This document shows, piece after piece, positions 44,659 through 53,690 of a stretch of 64,000 bases of DNA. The stretch covers positions 62,001 through 126,000 of the forward strand of contig CAWJFP010000013.1 in NCBI GenBank assembly GCA_963842155.1. Reading direction: 5' to 3'. The notes below the pieces were generated by a model. That model did no database searches. It was not told the DNA's origin and saw only the letters and a program-made list of their open reading frames with translations. Numbering within the stretch: position 1 is the first letter of the stretch; each line of letters begins with the position of its first letter. The stretch comes from CAWJFP01 sp963842155. GTDB taxonomy: Bacteria; Pseudomonadota; Alphaproteobacteria; JACZXZ01. The translations under genes and the position numbers were made by a program.

Positions 44659-45543
44659 ATGGAATGCCGCGAGGCGCGCTCCATCATCGACGCCTATCTC
44701 GACAACGAGCTCGGTGCCGAGCGCGCTGTCGAGATGGAGCGGCATCTGGCGAGCTGCCCGAGCCGGCCGAGCTGTCCTGAGCTCGCCGCGGGGCGCCGCG
44801 CCTTGTCGCAAGCCCTGCGAACGACACTCCCCTATGAGCGCGCGCCCGCGCGCCTGCGCCGCAGCCTGGATGCGGCGCTCGCCGCAGAGGCGATGGACGA
44901 CGCGGCCGACGCGGCCGACGACGAGGAGATGGACGAGGAGGACGCGACGGCGACGAGCGCGCTTGTCGCGGCCTTGGCGCGCTCCGCACATGCCCGGCCG
45001 GTCTGGCACCGCGCGGCGGGCCTCGCGGCCGCATTCGTCCTGGTTGCCGGCCTCAGCGCGCTCCTCACGCATAGTCTCGAGCCGCGCGGCGAGGATGTCG
45101 TCGCCCAGGAGGTCGTCGCGAGCCATGTTCGCGCGCTCCTGACCGACGACAGGATGATCGACGTCGCCTCTTCCGATCAGCATACGGTCAAGCCCTGGTT
45201 CAGTCATAAGCTCGATTTCGCGCCGCCGGTCGAGGACCTGACCGTCGGCGGCTATCCGCTCGTGGGAGGACGCGCCGACTATGTCGGCGGGGGCGTCGTG
45301 GCGGCGCTCGTGTACCGCCACCGCAAGCACCTCATCACGCTGTTCATCTGGCCGCAGTCGCGCGGCAGCGCCGGTATCGAGCACGCCGAGCTGAAGGGCG
45401 AGCATCTCGCCCATTGGTCCGACGGCGCCATGGTCTATTGGGCGGTATCGGACCTGGATGCCGCCGAGCTGACCGAGTTCTGCCGGCTGTTCCAAGCCGC
45501 CGCCGCGGCCGGCGAGCCGCCGAGCGCTCCCAAGCAGCCCTGA
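44659..45543 (+). CDS. Membrane anti-sigma factor (zf-HC2 type)
   Basis: 294 aa. The N-terminal zinc anti-sigma motif contains C3, H29 and C33 (CREARSIIDAYLDNELGAE, ERHLASC), but the last cysteine is at C39, not C36: the usual HxxxCxxC has become HxxxCx5C. An acidic stretch (about 76-94), then one membrane helix (AAGLAAAFVLVAGLSALLTH, about 113-132). The periplasmic sensor part has SHVRALLTDDRMIDVASSDQHTVKPWFSHKLDFAPPV and GGGVVAALVYRHRKHLITLFIWP, a pattern I associate with this anti-sigma group. Holds the adjacent sigma factor until an envelope signal arrives. Confidence 0.9.
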   Translation: MECREARSIIDAYLDNELGAERAVEMERHLASCPSRPSCPELAAGRRALSQALRTTLPYERAPARLRRSLDAALAAEAMDDAADAADDEEMDEEDATATSALVAALARSAHARPVWHRAAGLAAAFVLVAGLSALLTHSLEPRGEDVVAQEVVASHVRALLTDDRMIDVASSDQHTVKPWFSHKLDFAPPVEDLTVGGYPLVGGRADYVGGGVVAALVYRHRKHLITLFIWPQSRGSAGIEHAELKGEHLAHWSDGAMVYWAVSDLDAAELTEFCRLFQAAAAAGEPPSAPKQP

Positions 45544-45547
45544 CGCC

Positions 45548-46252
45548 TCAAGGCTTGGGCTTCACCTCGGCCGATTTCACCTCAATCAGCGTGCCGCGGT
45601 CGTTGGGGGTGAAATGCACCGGCACATCGACGAGCTTGCCGCAGGCCCATACCGTCCATGTCTCGCGCCACGGCCTCGCCTCGCGCCCGTGCGGCCCCTT
45701 GACCGGCCCGCCTTCCCAATCCTCGAACCTCGTGTCGGTGACCACCATGTCCTTGCAGCCGCCGGAGGCGACCGAGACATGATCGAGCACGTCCTTGACG
45801 CTGTCGCGCTGCAGCATCGGATCGGCGCGCGAGTCGCCCGGAATGAGGGAGAGGGTCATCGCGGGCTTGTCGGGCGCGACGATGGTGAGGACGGCGAAGC
45901 GCAGTGTCTTGCCGCAGCCCGCGGCCATGACGGGCTCCGCCCAGGCGCCCTCGATCGGCTGCCCGCCCTCCATCCGAACGGGCGCGTAGATGGTGACGAC
46001 GGCGGAGAGCGCGAAGCTCATCGTCTTGCAGCTATCCGGGAGATTCTCGTTATGGCGCCGCGCCGCCTCGATCGCCGTCTGGCGATAGTTCTCGCCGGCG
46101 AGGTAGCGAGCGAAGGACGGCGTCACGGTCGCGGGCGATTGCTGCCCTGCAGCCCACGTCGCGCCCGCATGCAGCGCGGGCAGAATCAAGGCGAGGACGG
46201 CGCCATCGAACGCTCGCCGGACGGAACGCCATGGCGGCCGCCCTGCCCTCAT
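45548..46252 (-). CDS. Exported protein of unknown function with four cysteines
   Basis: 234 aa. A basic N-terminus and hydrophobic stretch (AVLALILPALHAGATWAAG) form a signal peptide. The mature part has SFARYLAGENYRQTAIEAARRHN, cysteines at about 75, 112, 165 and 204, and a C-terminal FTPNDRGTLIEVK. No family recognised. It starts 7 bp after the phaB stop on the same strand, so it may be transcribed with phaAB. Convergent with the anti-sigma gene (4-bp gap). Confidence 0.75.
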   Translation of the reverse strand: MRAGRPPWRSVRRAFDGAVLALILPALHAGATWAAGQQSPATVTPSFARYLAGENYRQTAIEAARRHNENLPDSCKTMSFALSAVVTIYAPVRMEGGQPIEGAWAEPVMAAGCGKTLRFAVLTIVAPDKPAMTLSLIPGDSRADPMLQRDSVKDVLDHVSVASGGCKDMVVTDTRFEDWEGGPVKGPHGREARPWRETWTVWACGKLVDVPVHFTPNDRGTLIEVKSAEVKPKP

Positions 46253-46259
46253 GCAGGCT

Positions 46260-46985
46260 TCATGTCAGATATTGGCCGCCATTGACCGTGAGCGTCGAGC
46301 CGGTGATGAAGCCAGCGTCGTCCGCGGCCAGAAACGCCACGGCATGCGCCACCTCCTCCGGCTTGCCCAGCCTGCCGACGGGGATCAACGGCAGCACCTT
46401 GGTGTCGAGCACCTCCTTGGGCATGGCCCGCACCATCTCGGTCGCGATATAGCCCGGCGACACCGTGTTCACCGTGATGCCCTTGCTGGCGTTCTCCTGC
46501 GCGAGCGCCTTGGTGAAGCCCATCGCGCCCGCCTTCGCGGCCGAGTAGTTCACCTGGCCGAACTGGCCCTTCTGCCCGTTGATCGAGCCGATGATGATGA
46601 TGCGGCCGAAATTGCGCGCGCGCATCCCCTCGATGACGTTGCGCGTCATGTTGAAGAGCGAAGTGAGGTTGGTCTCGATCACCGAATGCCATTGTTGCGG
46701 CGTCATGCGATGAAGGGTGGCGTCGCGCGTGATCCCGGCATTGTTCACCAAAATCTCGATTGGGCCCAGCGCGGCCTCGACCGCCGCGATGCCGGCCTTG
46801 CAGGCCTCGAAGTCGGAGACGTCCCATTTGAACACATGGATGCCCGTCTCCTCATTGAACGCCTTGGCCGCGGCGTCGTTCCCGCCATAGTTGGCGGCGA
46901 CCCGGCAGCCCGCCGCCTTGAGGGCCTTGCTGATCGCCTCGCCGATTCCGCGGGTGCCCCCCGTCACCAACGCTACGCGCGACAT
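46260..46985 (-). CDS. phaB: Acetoacetyl-CoA reductase
   Basis: 241-aa SDR. ALVTGGTRGIGEAISKAL (NADPH-binding), NNAGITRDATLHRM, and catalytic Ser-Tyr-Lys in GSINGQKGQFGQVNYSAAKAG, then NTVSPGYIATEMV, the PhaB-specific profile. Reduces acetoacetyl-CoA to (R)-3-hydroxybutyryl-CoA for PHB. SD GGGAGGAG precedes the ATG. Downstream of phaA by 205 bp. Confidence 0.95.
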   Translation of the reverse strand: MSRVALVTGGTRGIGEAISKALKAAGCRVAANYGGNDAAAKAFNEETGIHVFKWDVSDFEACKAGIAAVEAALGPIEILVNNAGITRDATLHRMTPQQWHSVIETNLTSLFNMTRNVIEGMRARNFGRIIIIGSINGQKGQFGQVNYSAAKAGAMGFTKALAQENASKGITVNTVSPGYIATEMVRAMPKEVLDTKVLPLIPVGRLGKPEEVAHAVAFLAADDAGFITGSTLTVNGGQYLT

Positions 46986-47190
46986 GACTCCTCCCTCTCT
47001 TTTCTATTTGGTTCCGGCCATGAAACCATAAAACGGGCAGCTGCGCCACGTTCACCCGCCGAAGGGCGGACAGCCGCGCGGCCGCGCCATTGCATGGACG
47101 CGAAAGGAGGGGGCCGCGATGATCCGCGTCAATCGCGGCCGAAGGCCAGGCCCGCCGCCAAATGGTCGGTCGCGGCGATTTCCGGCGAGG

Positions 47191-48369
47191 CTAGGCGCGC
47201 TCGACGCACATGGCGATGCCCATGCCGCCGCCGATGCAGAGCGTGGCGAGGCCGCGCTTGGCGTTGCGCTTCTCCATCTCGTAGAGCAGCGTCGTCAGCA
47301 CGCGCGCGCCCGAGGCGCCGATGGGATGGCCGATGGCAATGGCGCCGCCGTTGACATTGACCTTGGCGGGATCCCAGCCGAGATCCTTGTTGACGGCGCA
47401 GGCTTGCGCGGCGAAGGCTTCGTTCGCCTCGACGAGGTCGAGCTGATCGATCGACCAGCCGGCGCGCTTCAAGGCGGCGCGGCTCGCCGGGATGGGGCCG
47501 GACCCCATGATCGCCGGATCGACCCCGGCCGTCGCCCAGGAGACGATGCGGGCGAGCGGCTTGACGCCGCGCTTCTTGGCCTCGGAGGCCGTCATCAGCA
47601 CGACCGCCGCCGCGCCGTCATTGATGCCGCTGGCGGTGCCGGCGGTCACCGTGCCCGCCTTGTCGAAGGCCGGCTTCAGCTTCTGCAAGGCCTCGAGCGT
47701 CGTGCCGTGCTTGGGATATTCGTCCACCGCGACCACGACGTCGCCCTTCCGCGTCTGGATGGTGACGGGCGCGATCTCCTCCTTGAAGCGGCCCGATTTC
47801 TGCGCCGCCTCGGCTTTCTGCTGCGAGCCGAGGGCAAAGCGGTCCTGCTCCTCGCGTGTGATCTGCCAGCGCTGCGCCACGTTCTCGGCCGTGTTGCCCA
47901 TGTGGTAGCCGTTGAAGGCGTCCCACAGCCCGTCCTTGATCATGGTGTCGATGAACTCGGCGGAGCCCATCTTGACGCCCGTGCGCAGATACGCGGCATG
48001 CGGCGCCTGGCTCATGCTCTCCTGGCCGCCCGCGACGATGATCTTGCTGTCGCCGACCAGGATCGCCTGGTAGCCCAGCGCCACGCTGCGCAGGCCGGAA
48101 CCGCAAAGCTGATTGATGCCGTAGGCCGTCTTCTCGACCGGGATGCCGGCGGCGATCGCCGCCTGGCGCGCCGGGTTCTGTCCCTGGGCGGCCGTGAGGA
48201 TCTGGCCCATGACCACCTCGTCTACCTCGCCGGGCTCGACCTTGCCGCGCTTCATCGCCTCCTTGATGGCGACCGTCCCCAGATAGGAGGCGGGCACGCT
48301 GCTCAAGGAGCCGTTGAAGGCGCCCACGGGCGTGCGCGCGGCCGATGCGATCACGACATCTTCACTCAT
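47191..48369 (-). CDS. phaA: Acetyl-CoA acetyltransferase (beta-ketothiolase)
   Basis: 392 aa. Nucleophile Cys in GINQLCGSGLR, GGQESMSQAPH, VEANEAFAAQA, GHPIGASGARVLTTLL with the active His, and the second Cys in TLCIGGGMGIA. Condenses two acetyl-CoA for PHB. SD CTGGAGGG before the ATG. A TATATA at about 48430 on the minus strand may belong to its promoter. The 205 bp between it and phaB show no gene. Confidence 0.96.
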   Translation of the reverse strand: MSEDVVIASAARTPVGAFNGSLSSVPASYLGTVAIKEAMKRGKVEPGEVDEVVMGQILTAAQGQNPARQAAIAAGIPVEKTAYGINQLCGSGLRSVALGYQAILVGDSKIIVAGGQESMSQAPHAAYLRTGVKMGSAEFIDTMIKDGLWDAFNGYHMGNTAENVAQRWQITREEQDRFALGSQQKAEAAQKSGRFKEEIAPVTIQTRKGDVVVAVDEYPKHGTTLEALQKLKPAFDKAGTVTAGTASGINDGAAAVVLMTASEAKKRGVKPLARIVSWATAGVDPAIMGSGPIPASRAALKRAGWSIDQLDLVEANEAFAAQACAVNKDLGWDPAKVNVNGGAIAIGHPIGASGARVLTTLLYEMEKRNAKRGLATLCIGGGMGIAMCVERA

Positions 48370-48476
48370 TGGAAGGCCCTCCAGAGGACGATGGGGTTGC
48401 TTGGCGTATCCTTGCGGTGTCCCTCTTTATATAGGCTTACCGCAGGTGCGAAGGCAAGGAAGCCCTGCCCTCGCCC

Positions 48477-49508
48477 TCAGGTCAAGGCGAAATGCAACTC
48501 ACCCAGCCGTTCGATGCTGGTGACGATTTTGTCGCCCGGCTTGAGCCAGACGCGCTTTTCCTTGGGATAGCCGACGATCACCCCTTCCGGCGTGCCGGTG
48601 AAGATGATGTCGCCGGGCTTGAGCGTGATGTTCTGCGAGATATAGCTGATGAGCTGCCGGCAATTGAAGATCATGTCCGCGGTGTTCGAGGATTGGCGGA
48701 CCTCCCCATTGACGCTGCATTCGATCTTGAGCGCGTTGGGGTCCGGCACCTGGTCGGCGGTGACGAGGTAGGGCCCTACGGGCGCATAGCCGTCGCAGGT
48801 CTTGCCCAGCATCCATTGGCTGGTGCGGAATTGCAGGTCGCGGGCGGTGAAGTCGTTGCCGGTGCAATAGCCGAACACATGGTCGAGCGCCTCGGCCTCG
48901 CCGACGCGACGCGCTTCCCGCCCCATGACGATGACCAGCTCGGCCTCGTAGTCGAATTGCTCGGCGCTCTGCCGCGACACGGCGATCTCGCCGCGATGGA
49001 AATTGAGCGTGCTGTTGTATTTGTTGAACAGGATCGGCGTCGTCGGAATGGGTTGACCGGTTTCCAGCGCGTGCTTGCGATAGTTGAGCCCGATGCAGAC
49101 GATCTTCTCCGGATTGCCGACGCATGGCCCAAGATCGGCCTTCGCCTCGTCGAGAAAAAGCCCCGGATGGATATTGTCCTCCGTCGCCTTCGCGACCAGC
49201 CGGCCGAGCGCACTCGCGCCGCCGCCGCCATGGAGCAGCTCGTCGATCGTGGCCGGCGCATGGATATGGAAAAGCCCGGCGGCGCGCTCGACATCGAGAA
49301 TGCCGCGCGCCGTCTTGACGCCGAGGCCGAGCCTTTGGCCATGACGCAGGCTCACGAAGATCATGCCCTTGGGCGCTTCGGCAGCGCTGGCGGCACCCGC
49401 CACGCCGGGCGCGGTCGCGGGTACGGCGGCGATGCTCGAGGCCGCGGCCAGCGACATGGCGCCGGCGACGCCGGCAGTCTGGAGAAATCTTCTACGGTCC
49501 CGATCCAT
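48477..49508 (-). CDS. Fumarylacetoacetate hydrolase family protein with a Tat-type leader
   Basis: 343 aa. A twin-arginine leader (DRDRRRFLQTAGVAGAMSLAAA) is followed by an FAH domain: VCIGLNYRKHALETG, ILFNKYNSTLNF, YEAELVIVMGREARRV, GYCTGNDFTARDLQFRTSQWMLGKTCDGYAPVGPY, and GDIIFTGTPEGVIVG. Metal ligands look intact. FAH enzymes are normally cytoplasmic, so export is unusual. SD GGAGGAA selects 49508; the frame open to 49601 is ignored. Substrate unknown. Confidence 0.85.
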   Translation of the reverse strand: MDRDRRRFLQTAGVAGAMSLAAASSIAAVPATAPGVAGAASAAEAPKGMIFVSLRHGQRLGLGVKTARGILDVERAAGLFHIHAPATIDELLHGGGGASALGRLVAKATEDNIHPGLFLDEAKADLGPCVGNPEKIVCIGLNYRKHALETGQPIPTTPILFNKYNSTLNFHRGEIAVSRQSAEQFDYEAELVIVMGREARRVGEAEALDHVFGYCTGNDFTARDLQFRTSQWMLGKTCDGYAPVGPYLVTADQVPDPNALKIECSVNGEVRQSSNTADMIFNCRQLISYISQNITLKPGDIIFTGTPEGVIVGYPKEKRVWLKPGDKIVTSIERLGELHFALT

Positions 49509-49608
49509 GGCTTCCTCCCATTGCACGTACGTGACGTCGCGGAAGCCCCCTTCTTCACGACAACCGGCCCTAGCTAACCGCCGCGGCCAGGGCCGCGTCA
49601 AGCGAGCC

Positions 49609-50898
49609 TCAGGCGGGCAATGGTTTGCGCGTCGGCCGCGGCTTGCGCCGCTTGCGCGCGCGGGGCTTGACGGCGGTGGCGGCCAGCCAGTCGCGCAGAG
49701 GCTCCCATACGGCGCTCTGCGCCACGCCGCTCACCATCATGCCGATATGGCCGGCGGCGGGATGGCGGATGTCGGCCGCCGGAATAAGCGCACCCAGCGC
49801 CTCGGCCGAGGCCGGCGGCACGATGCGGTCCTGGGCAGGCACCATGACGAGCGCCGGGAGCCTCAGCCTGCCGGGGTCGACGGCTTGACCGGCGACCCGC
49901 CAGTCGCCGCGGCCGGGCTTGTTGAGCCCGTACCAGCCGGCAAGGCATTCGCGCGCCACGCCCGCCGCAAGCGGCACGCCGTCATTGAGCCAATCCTCGA
50001 GCGCCACGAAGGCCAGCTCGCGCGGGGAACCCGGCGCCATATCGGCAAAGCGCAGGAACTTGCGCGGCGCCAGATAGGGGTCGAGCATATAGAACAGGGC
50101 CTGGAGGAAATCGGTCGGCAGAATGCCGATCCGCTCGGCAAGACCGAGCGAGGGCTCGCAAGCGGCGGAGAGAGCGCGGGCAAACTCGGGCCGGTCGGCA
50201 TGGAAGTCCCAAGGGGTGGCCAGAAGGGCCAGGCCGCTGACATCCTTGGGCCTGCGCTGTGCCGCCGCCAAAGCCAAATTGCCGCCCATGCAATAGCCGG
50301 CAAGTCCGACCGGGCCGCCGGCCTGTGCGACGGCGCAGGCGAGCGCGGTTTCGAGGCGCCCGGCGATATAGTCGCTCAAATCGAAGCCGCGCTCGGCAGC
50401 GCCCGGGGCGCCCCACTCGATCAGCAGGGGGCGCAGGCCCTGGCGCGCCAGCCAGCGCAGGAAGCTGCCGCCTTCGGCAAGATCGAGGATATAGCCGCGA
50501 TTGACGAGCGAGGGAACGAAGAGCACCGCAGGCGCGCGTTCGGCTTCGGGCGCGGTCGTGCCGAAATCGAGCAGGCGCGTGCTACCTTCTTGCCAGAGGA
50601 CGGGCGGATCGGCCAAGGCGCGGCGATAGGGGTGGTGGCGATAGCGCTCGACGGCGCGGAGCAGCCGGCCCAGCCGATCGCGCACTTCGCGATCGAGCGT
50701 ACGCGCGAAGGCGTCGGGATCGACGTCATTCAGCCTTGCTTGAAGCTCGCTTGCCTGGAGCTGGAGCTCCGGTTTCCAGGGCAGCGAGCCGCTCCTCAAG
50801 AGCGGCAATGCGCCCCTTGAGCTCAGCCAGGTCATGGCCGCCGTCCCCAGATGGAGAGCCAGCGGACGCGGCCCCATGCGCGGCGGCGCCCTTTCCAT
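49609..50898 (-). CDS. phaC: Polyhydroxyalkanoate synthase-like alpha/beta hydrolase
   Basis: 429 aa from the ATG at 50898 (AAGGGAAGAG upstream); 50877 is the next candidate. PHA-synthase nucleophile GYCMGGNLALA (GxCxGG), VLFVPSLVNRGYILDLAEG, LLIEWGAPGAAERGFDLSDYIAGR, ATPWDFHAD, PAQDRIVPPASAEALGAL (Asp), AGHIGMMV (His). Polymerises 3-hydroxyacyl-CoA. Shorter than class I synthases and near class III size. Its 5' end overlaps the PhaE-like gene by 173 bp in another frame. The stretch GPRPLALHL to LPWKPEL looks like genuine protein, hence the long overlap is kept. Confidence 0.82.
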   Translation of the reverse strand: MERAPPRMGPRPLALHLGTAAMTWLSSRGALPLLRSGSLPWKPELQLQASELQARLNDVDPDAFARTLDREVRDRLGRLLRAVERYRHHPYRRALADPPVLWQEGSTRLLDFGTTAPEAERAPAVLFVPSLVNRGYILDLAEGGSFLRWLARQGLRPLLIEWGAPGAAERGFDLSDYIAGRLETALACAVAQAGGPVGLAGYCMGGNLALAAAQRRPKDVSGLALLATPWDFHADRPEFARALSAACEPSLGLAERIGILPTDFLQALFYMLDPYLAPRKFLRFADMAPGSPRELAFVALEDWLNDGVPLAAGVARECLAGWYGLNKPGRGDWRVAGQAVDPGRLRLPALVMVPAQDRIVPPASAEALGALIPAADIRHPAAGHIGMMVSGVAQSAVWEPLRDWLAATAVKPRARKRRKPRPTRKPLPA

Positions 50899-51130
50899 GC
50901 TTGTCTCTTCCCTTCGCGCGAGCGCCAGGATCGTGGCGGGCCGCTTCCGCGGCAAGGCCCTGGAGGGCAGGCAGGCCCGAGGCGAATGCGGCGCCCATTT
51001 GGTTGATCATGCCGAACCAGCGCGAAAGCGATTCCGCCAGCTCCGGATCGGCCGCCATGGCCGCCCATTGCTCCTGCCACAGCTCGAGATAGCGGCGAAC
51101 CAGGCTTTCGAGTTCGGGCGGCTCGGACAT
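50726..51130 (-). CDS. Small PhaE-like coiled-coil protein next to phaC
   Basis: 134 aa. A Trp-containing helix at the N-terminus (LESLVRRYLELWQEQWAAMAADPELAESLSRWFGMINQM), a low-complexity linker, and a C-terminal coiled coil (DLAELKGRIAALEERLAALE, about 97-116). The shape and position recall class III synthase subunit PhaE, but it is far shorter. Probably a synthase partner or granule protein. Its 3' end lies inside the phaC reading frame. Confidence 0.65.
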   Translation of the reverse strand: MSEPPELESLVRRYLELWQEQWAAMAADPELAESLSRWFGMINQMGAAFASGLPALQGLAAEAARHDPGARAKGRDKHGKGAAAHGAASAGSPSGDGGHDLAELKGRIAALEERLAALETGAPAPGKRASSKAE

Positions 51131-51282
51131 GGGAGCAAACTATAGCGGAGCCCCGAAGCGCGGGCCAGCGCCCGTCCCGTCGACCATGAGGCGCCCCATG
51201 ACAAGACGCTTGCGCATGCGACAGGTGATGAACGTATACTGGTCGGCCGGAAGCTGGGGCCACAACTTGAGGCGCAATCGAA

Positions 51283-51888
51283 ATGGCCAATAAAAGCCGC
51301 GACGCGCAGGCGCCGATCACGATCAAGAAATACGCCAATCGGCGCCTCTACAACACCGCGACGAGCAGCTACGTGACGCTCGACGACCTATGCCAGATGG
51401 TGAAGAGCAACGCCGACTTCGTCGTCTATGACGCCAAGACCGGCGAAGACATCACGCGCTCGGTGCTGACCCAGATCATCGTCGAGGAGGAAGGGAAGGG
51501 GCAGAACCTTTTGCCGATCAGCTTCTTGCGTCAGCTCATCGGCTTCTACGGCGACAGCCTCGGTAACATGCTGCCGCGCTATCTCGAATCGAGCATGCGC
51601 GCCTTCTCGCAGAACCAGGAAAAATTCCGCCACTATATGAAGGGCGCCTTCGACGGGCTGTTTCCCTTCGGTTCGCTCGAGGAGATGGGCAAGCAGAACG
51701 TCGCAATGATGGAGCGCGCCATGAAGATGTTCGCGCCTTTCACCGCGGGCGAGCCGCCGGAGCGAAGTTCGACGCAGCCGGGCGGCGAGACGGCGGAGCA
51801 TGACCGGCTCGAGGAGCTCAAGGAGAAGATCGACGCCCTGCAACGCCAGCTCGACGAGCTGGGCAAGGCGGAAAAGCAGGAGGAGTGA
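51283..51888 (+). CDS. phaR: Polyhydroxyalkanoate synthesis regulator PhaR
   Basis: 201 aa. Diagnostic N-terminal PHA accumulation domain (ITIKKYANRRLYNTATSSYVTLDDLCQMVKSNADFVVYDAKTGEDIT), then LTQIIVEEEGKGQNLLPISFLRQLI, and a C-terminal coiled coil (LEELKEKIDALQRQLDELGKA). Senses PHB granules and represses phasin or synthesis genes. Divergent from the phaE-like gene. Confidence 0.95.
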   Translation: MANKSRDAQAPITIKKYANRRLYNTATSSYVTLDDLCQMVKSNADFVVYDAKTGEDITRSVLTQIIVEEEGKGQNLLPISFLRQLIGFYGDSLGNMLPRYLESSMRAFSQNQEKFRHYMKGAFDGLFPFGSLEEMGKQNVAMMERAMKMFAPFTAGEPPERSSTQPGGETAEHDRLEELKEKIDALQRQLDELGKAEKQEE

Positions 51889-51962
51889 GCGCCGGCCCGT
51901 TGGGCGCTTGAGCGGCCGGAGGCAAGTTATGCTAGAGCGATTCCGCGTGAGCGGATATCGCT

Positions 51963-53690
51963 TTAGAGCACGACCGATTTGGCCCGAGGGGGCATCGTGA
52001 TCGCGGGCGCGCGTCGCCAGGCCGGCTCGACGGTCGGCTTTCCGCAATGCCAGCCCTGCAGATATGTGACGCCGTGGCTCGCCAGCAGCGCGGCGTCCTT
52101 TGCGGTCTCCACGCATTCCGCCACCGTGACCAGGCCGAAGCCCTCGGCCAGCGAAAGGAGCGTGCGAATGAAATGCTGGTTGTCGGGATTGTCGGCGACA
52201 TTGCGGACGAAGGCGCCATCGATCTTCACGACATCGACGGTGAGCGCCTGGAGATGCCGGAAGGAGGTGTAGCCGGCGCCGAAATCGTCGAGCGCCACGC
52301 GGCAGCCGAGCTCGCGCAAGGCCACCACGAAACGCGCCATCTCTTCCACGTCGGGCACCGCCATCGTCTCGGTGATCTCGATGATGAGCCGCCGGGCGAT
52401 GTCGGGCCGTCCCTTGACGAGCGAGGCGAGCAGACGGAACCATGAGCGATCGAAGGTGGTGATGCTCGAGACGTTGATCGCGAGCTCGAGGTCGGCATGG
52501 TCCTGCAGGTCGCGGACGGCGAGCTCGAGGGCGCGCCGATCGATCGCCGTCACCAGGCCAAGCTGCTCGACCACCGGAACGAAGACGCCGGCCGGCACGA
52601 GCTCGCCGTCCGCGCGCCGCATGCGCAGCAGGCATTCGTGGAACGCCACGCCGTTGTCGCTCGCGGTCACCACCGGCTGATAGGCGAAGAAGATGCGGCC
52701 CTCGCGCAGTGCGATCTGCACCTCTTCGGCCATGGCGACATTGCGGCGGTGGTCCTGTCGCTCTTCTTCCGAGCGCTCGTAACGGTAATAGCTGTCGCGC
52801 CCGGTGCGGCGCGCCGCCTGCAGGCCGACCTCGCCCTTGGCCATCACGTCGTGGGCGGTCTGGCTGGCCTGGGGGAAAGCCACGCAGCCGAGCGACACCG
52901 TGACATGCAGCGGCCCGCTCGGGGTCTCGATCGACGTGCTGCGAATGGCCTCGAGGACCTTCTCGGCGGCGACGGGCAGCTCGTCCTCGCCGCATTGAGC
53001 GAGCACGACGCCGAAGCTGTCGTCGCCGATGCGCCCGACCACGTCGCTCGCCCTGAGGCAGCGGTCGAGGCGGTTGGCGACCTCGATCACGACGGCGTTT
53101 ACGGTGCGGTAGTCGAACGCCTCGCTGAACAGCGACAGGCGATCGATGCCGACCGTCAGATAGCCGCCGGAGATGGCGTAGCGCGTGGCATAGGCCAGCG
53201 CGCGCTCGAGGGTTTCGCGCAGCCGTGCCCTGTTATAGTGACCCGTCAGCTCGTCATAGCTTGTGAGGTATTCGAGCCGCGCCTCGGCCTGCTTGCGCTG
53301 CGTGATCACGCGCAACACACCGCGCAAGCGCGCGGCCCGCCCATCGGGCGCGAAATCGGCGACTCCCCGGTCATGCACCCAATGATACTCGCCCGCGTCG
53401 TTGCGTACACGGTATTCGCAATCGAAGGGCTGGCCCGCGGCGCGATGGTTCGCCAGCGCGACCCGGCGTAGCGGAACATCCTCGGGATTGAGCAGCCGCT
53501 CGAAAGCCTCACCCTCGATGCCGCCCTCGAGCCCGGCCACGCCGAGCACGCGTTCCGCTCCCGCGAAAAAGCGCAATCGATCGTCGGCAAGATTCCAATC
53601 GTAGATGACGTCGCCCGACGCCGCGAGCGCGGCTCTGAGGTTATTTAATTCGTCGCGCTCGCTGAAATGATCGGTCAATGCTTCCTGCAC
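51963..53690 (-). CDS. PAS-GGDEF-EAL protein, probable c-di-GMP phosphodiesterase
   Basis: 575 aa. PAS/PAC at about 15-135 (DVIYDWNLADDRLRF ... GVLRVITQRKQAEARL). GGDEF at about 140-305 has a broken active site: RIGDDSFGVV, IGDDS (221-225) instead of GGDEF. EAL from about 320 keeps ECLLR (352-356), NVSS, IEITET, DDFGAGYTS, VKIDGAFVR, VAECVET and LQGWHCGKP, so all catalytic residues I can place are present. It should degrade c-di-GMP under PAS control. It is not obviously in an operon. Confidence 0.92.
   Translation of the reverse strand: MQEALTDHFSERDELNNLRAALAASGDVIYDWNLADDRLRFFAGAERVLGVAGLEGGIEGEAFERLLNPEDVPLRRVALANHRAAGQPFDCEYRVRNDAGEYHWVHDRGVADFAPDGRAARLRGVLRVITQRKQAEARLEYLTSYDELTGHYNRARLRETLERALAYATRYAISGGYLTVGIDRLSLFSEAFDYRTVNAVVIEVANRLDRCLRASDVVGRIGDDSFGVVLAQCGEDELPVAAEKVLEAIRSTSIETPSGPLHVTVSLGCVAFPQASQTAHDVMAKGEVGLQAARRTGRDSYYRYERSEEERQDHRRNVAMAEEVQIALREGRIFFAYQPVVTASDNGVAFHECLLRMRRADGELVPAGVFVPVVEQLGLVTAIDRRALELAVRDLQDHADLELAINVSSITTFDRSWFRLLASLVKGRPDIARRLIIEITETMAVPDVEEMARFVVALRELGCRVALDDFGAGYTSFRHLQALTVDVVKIDGAFVRNVADNPDNQHFIRTLLSLAEGFGLVTVAECVETAKDAALLASHGVTYLQGWHCGKPTVEPAWRRAPAITMPPRAKSVVL

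Noticed and set aside
50421..50729. Frame beginning at the ATGA on the PhaE stop
   Set aside because: It reads Ser/Arg/Pro-rich sequence and is not the PhaC frame.
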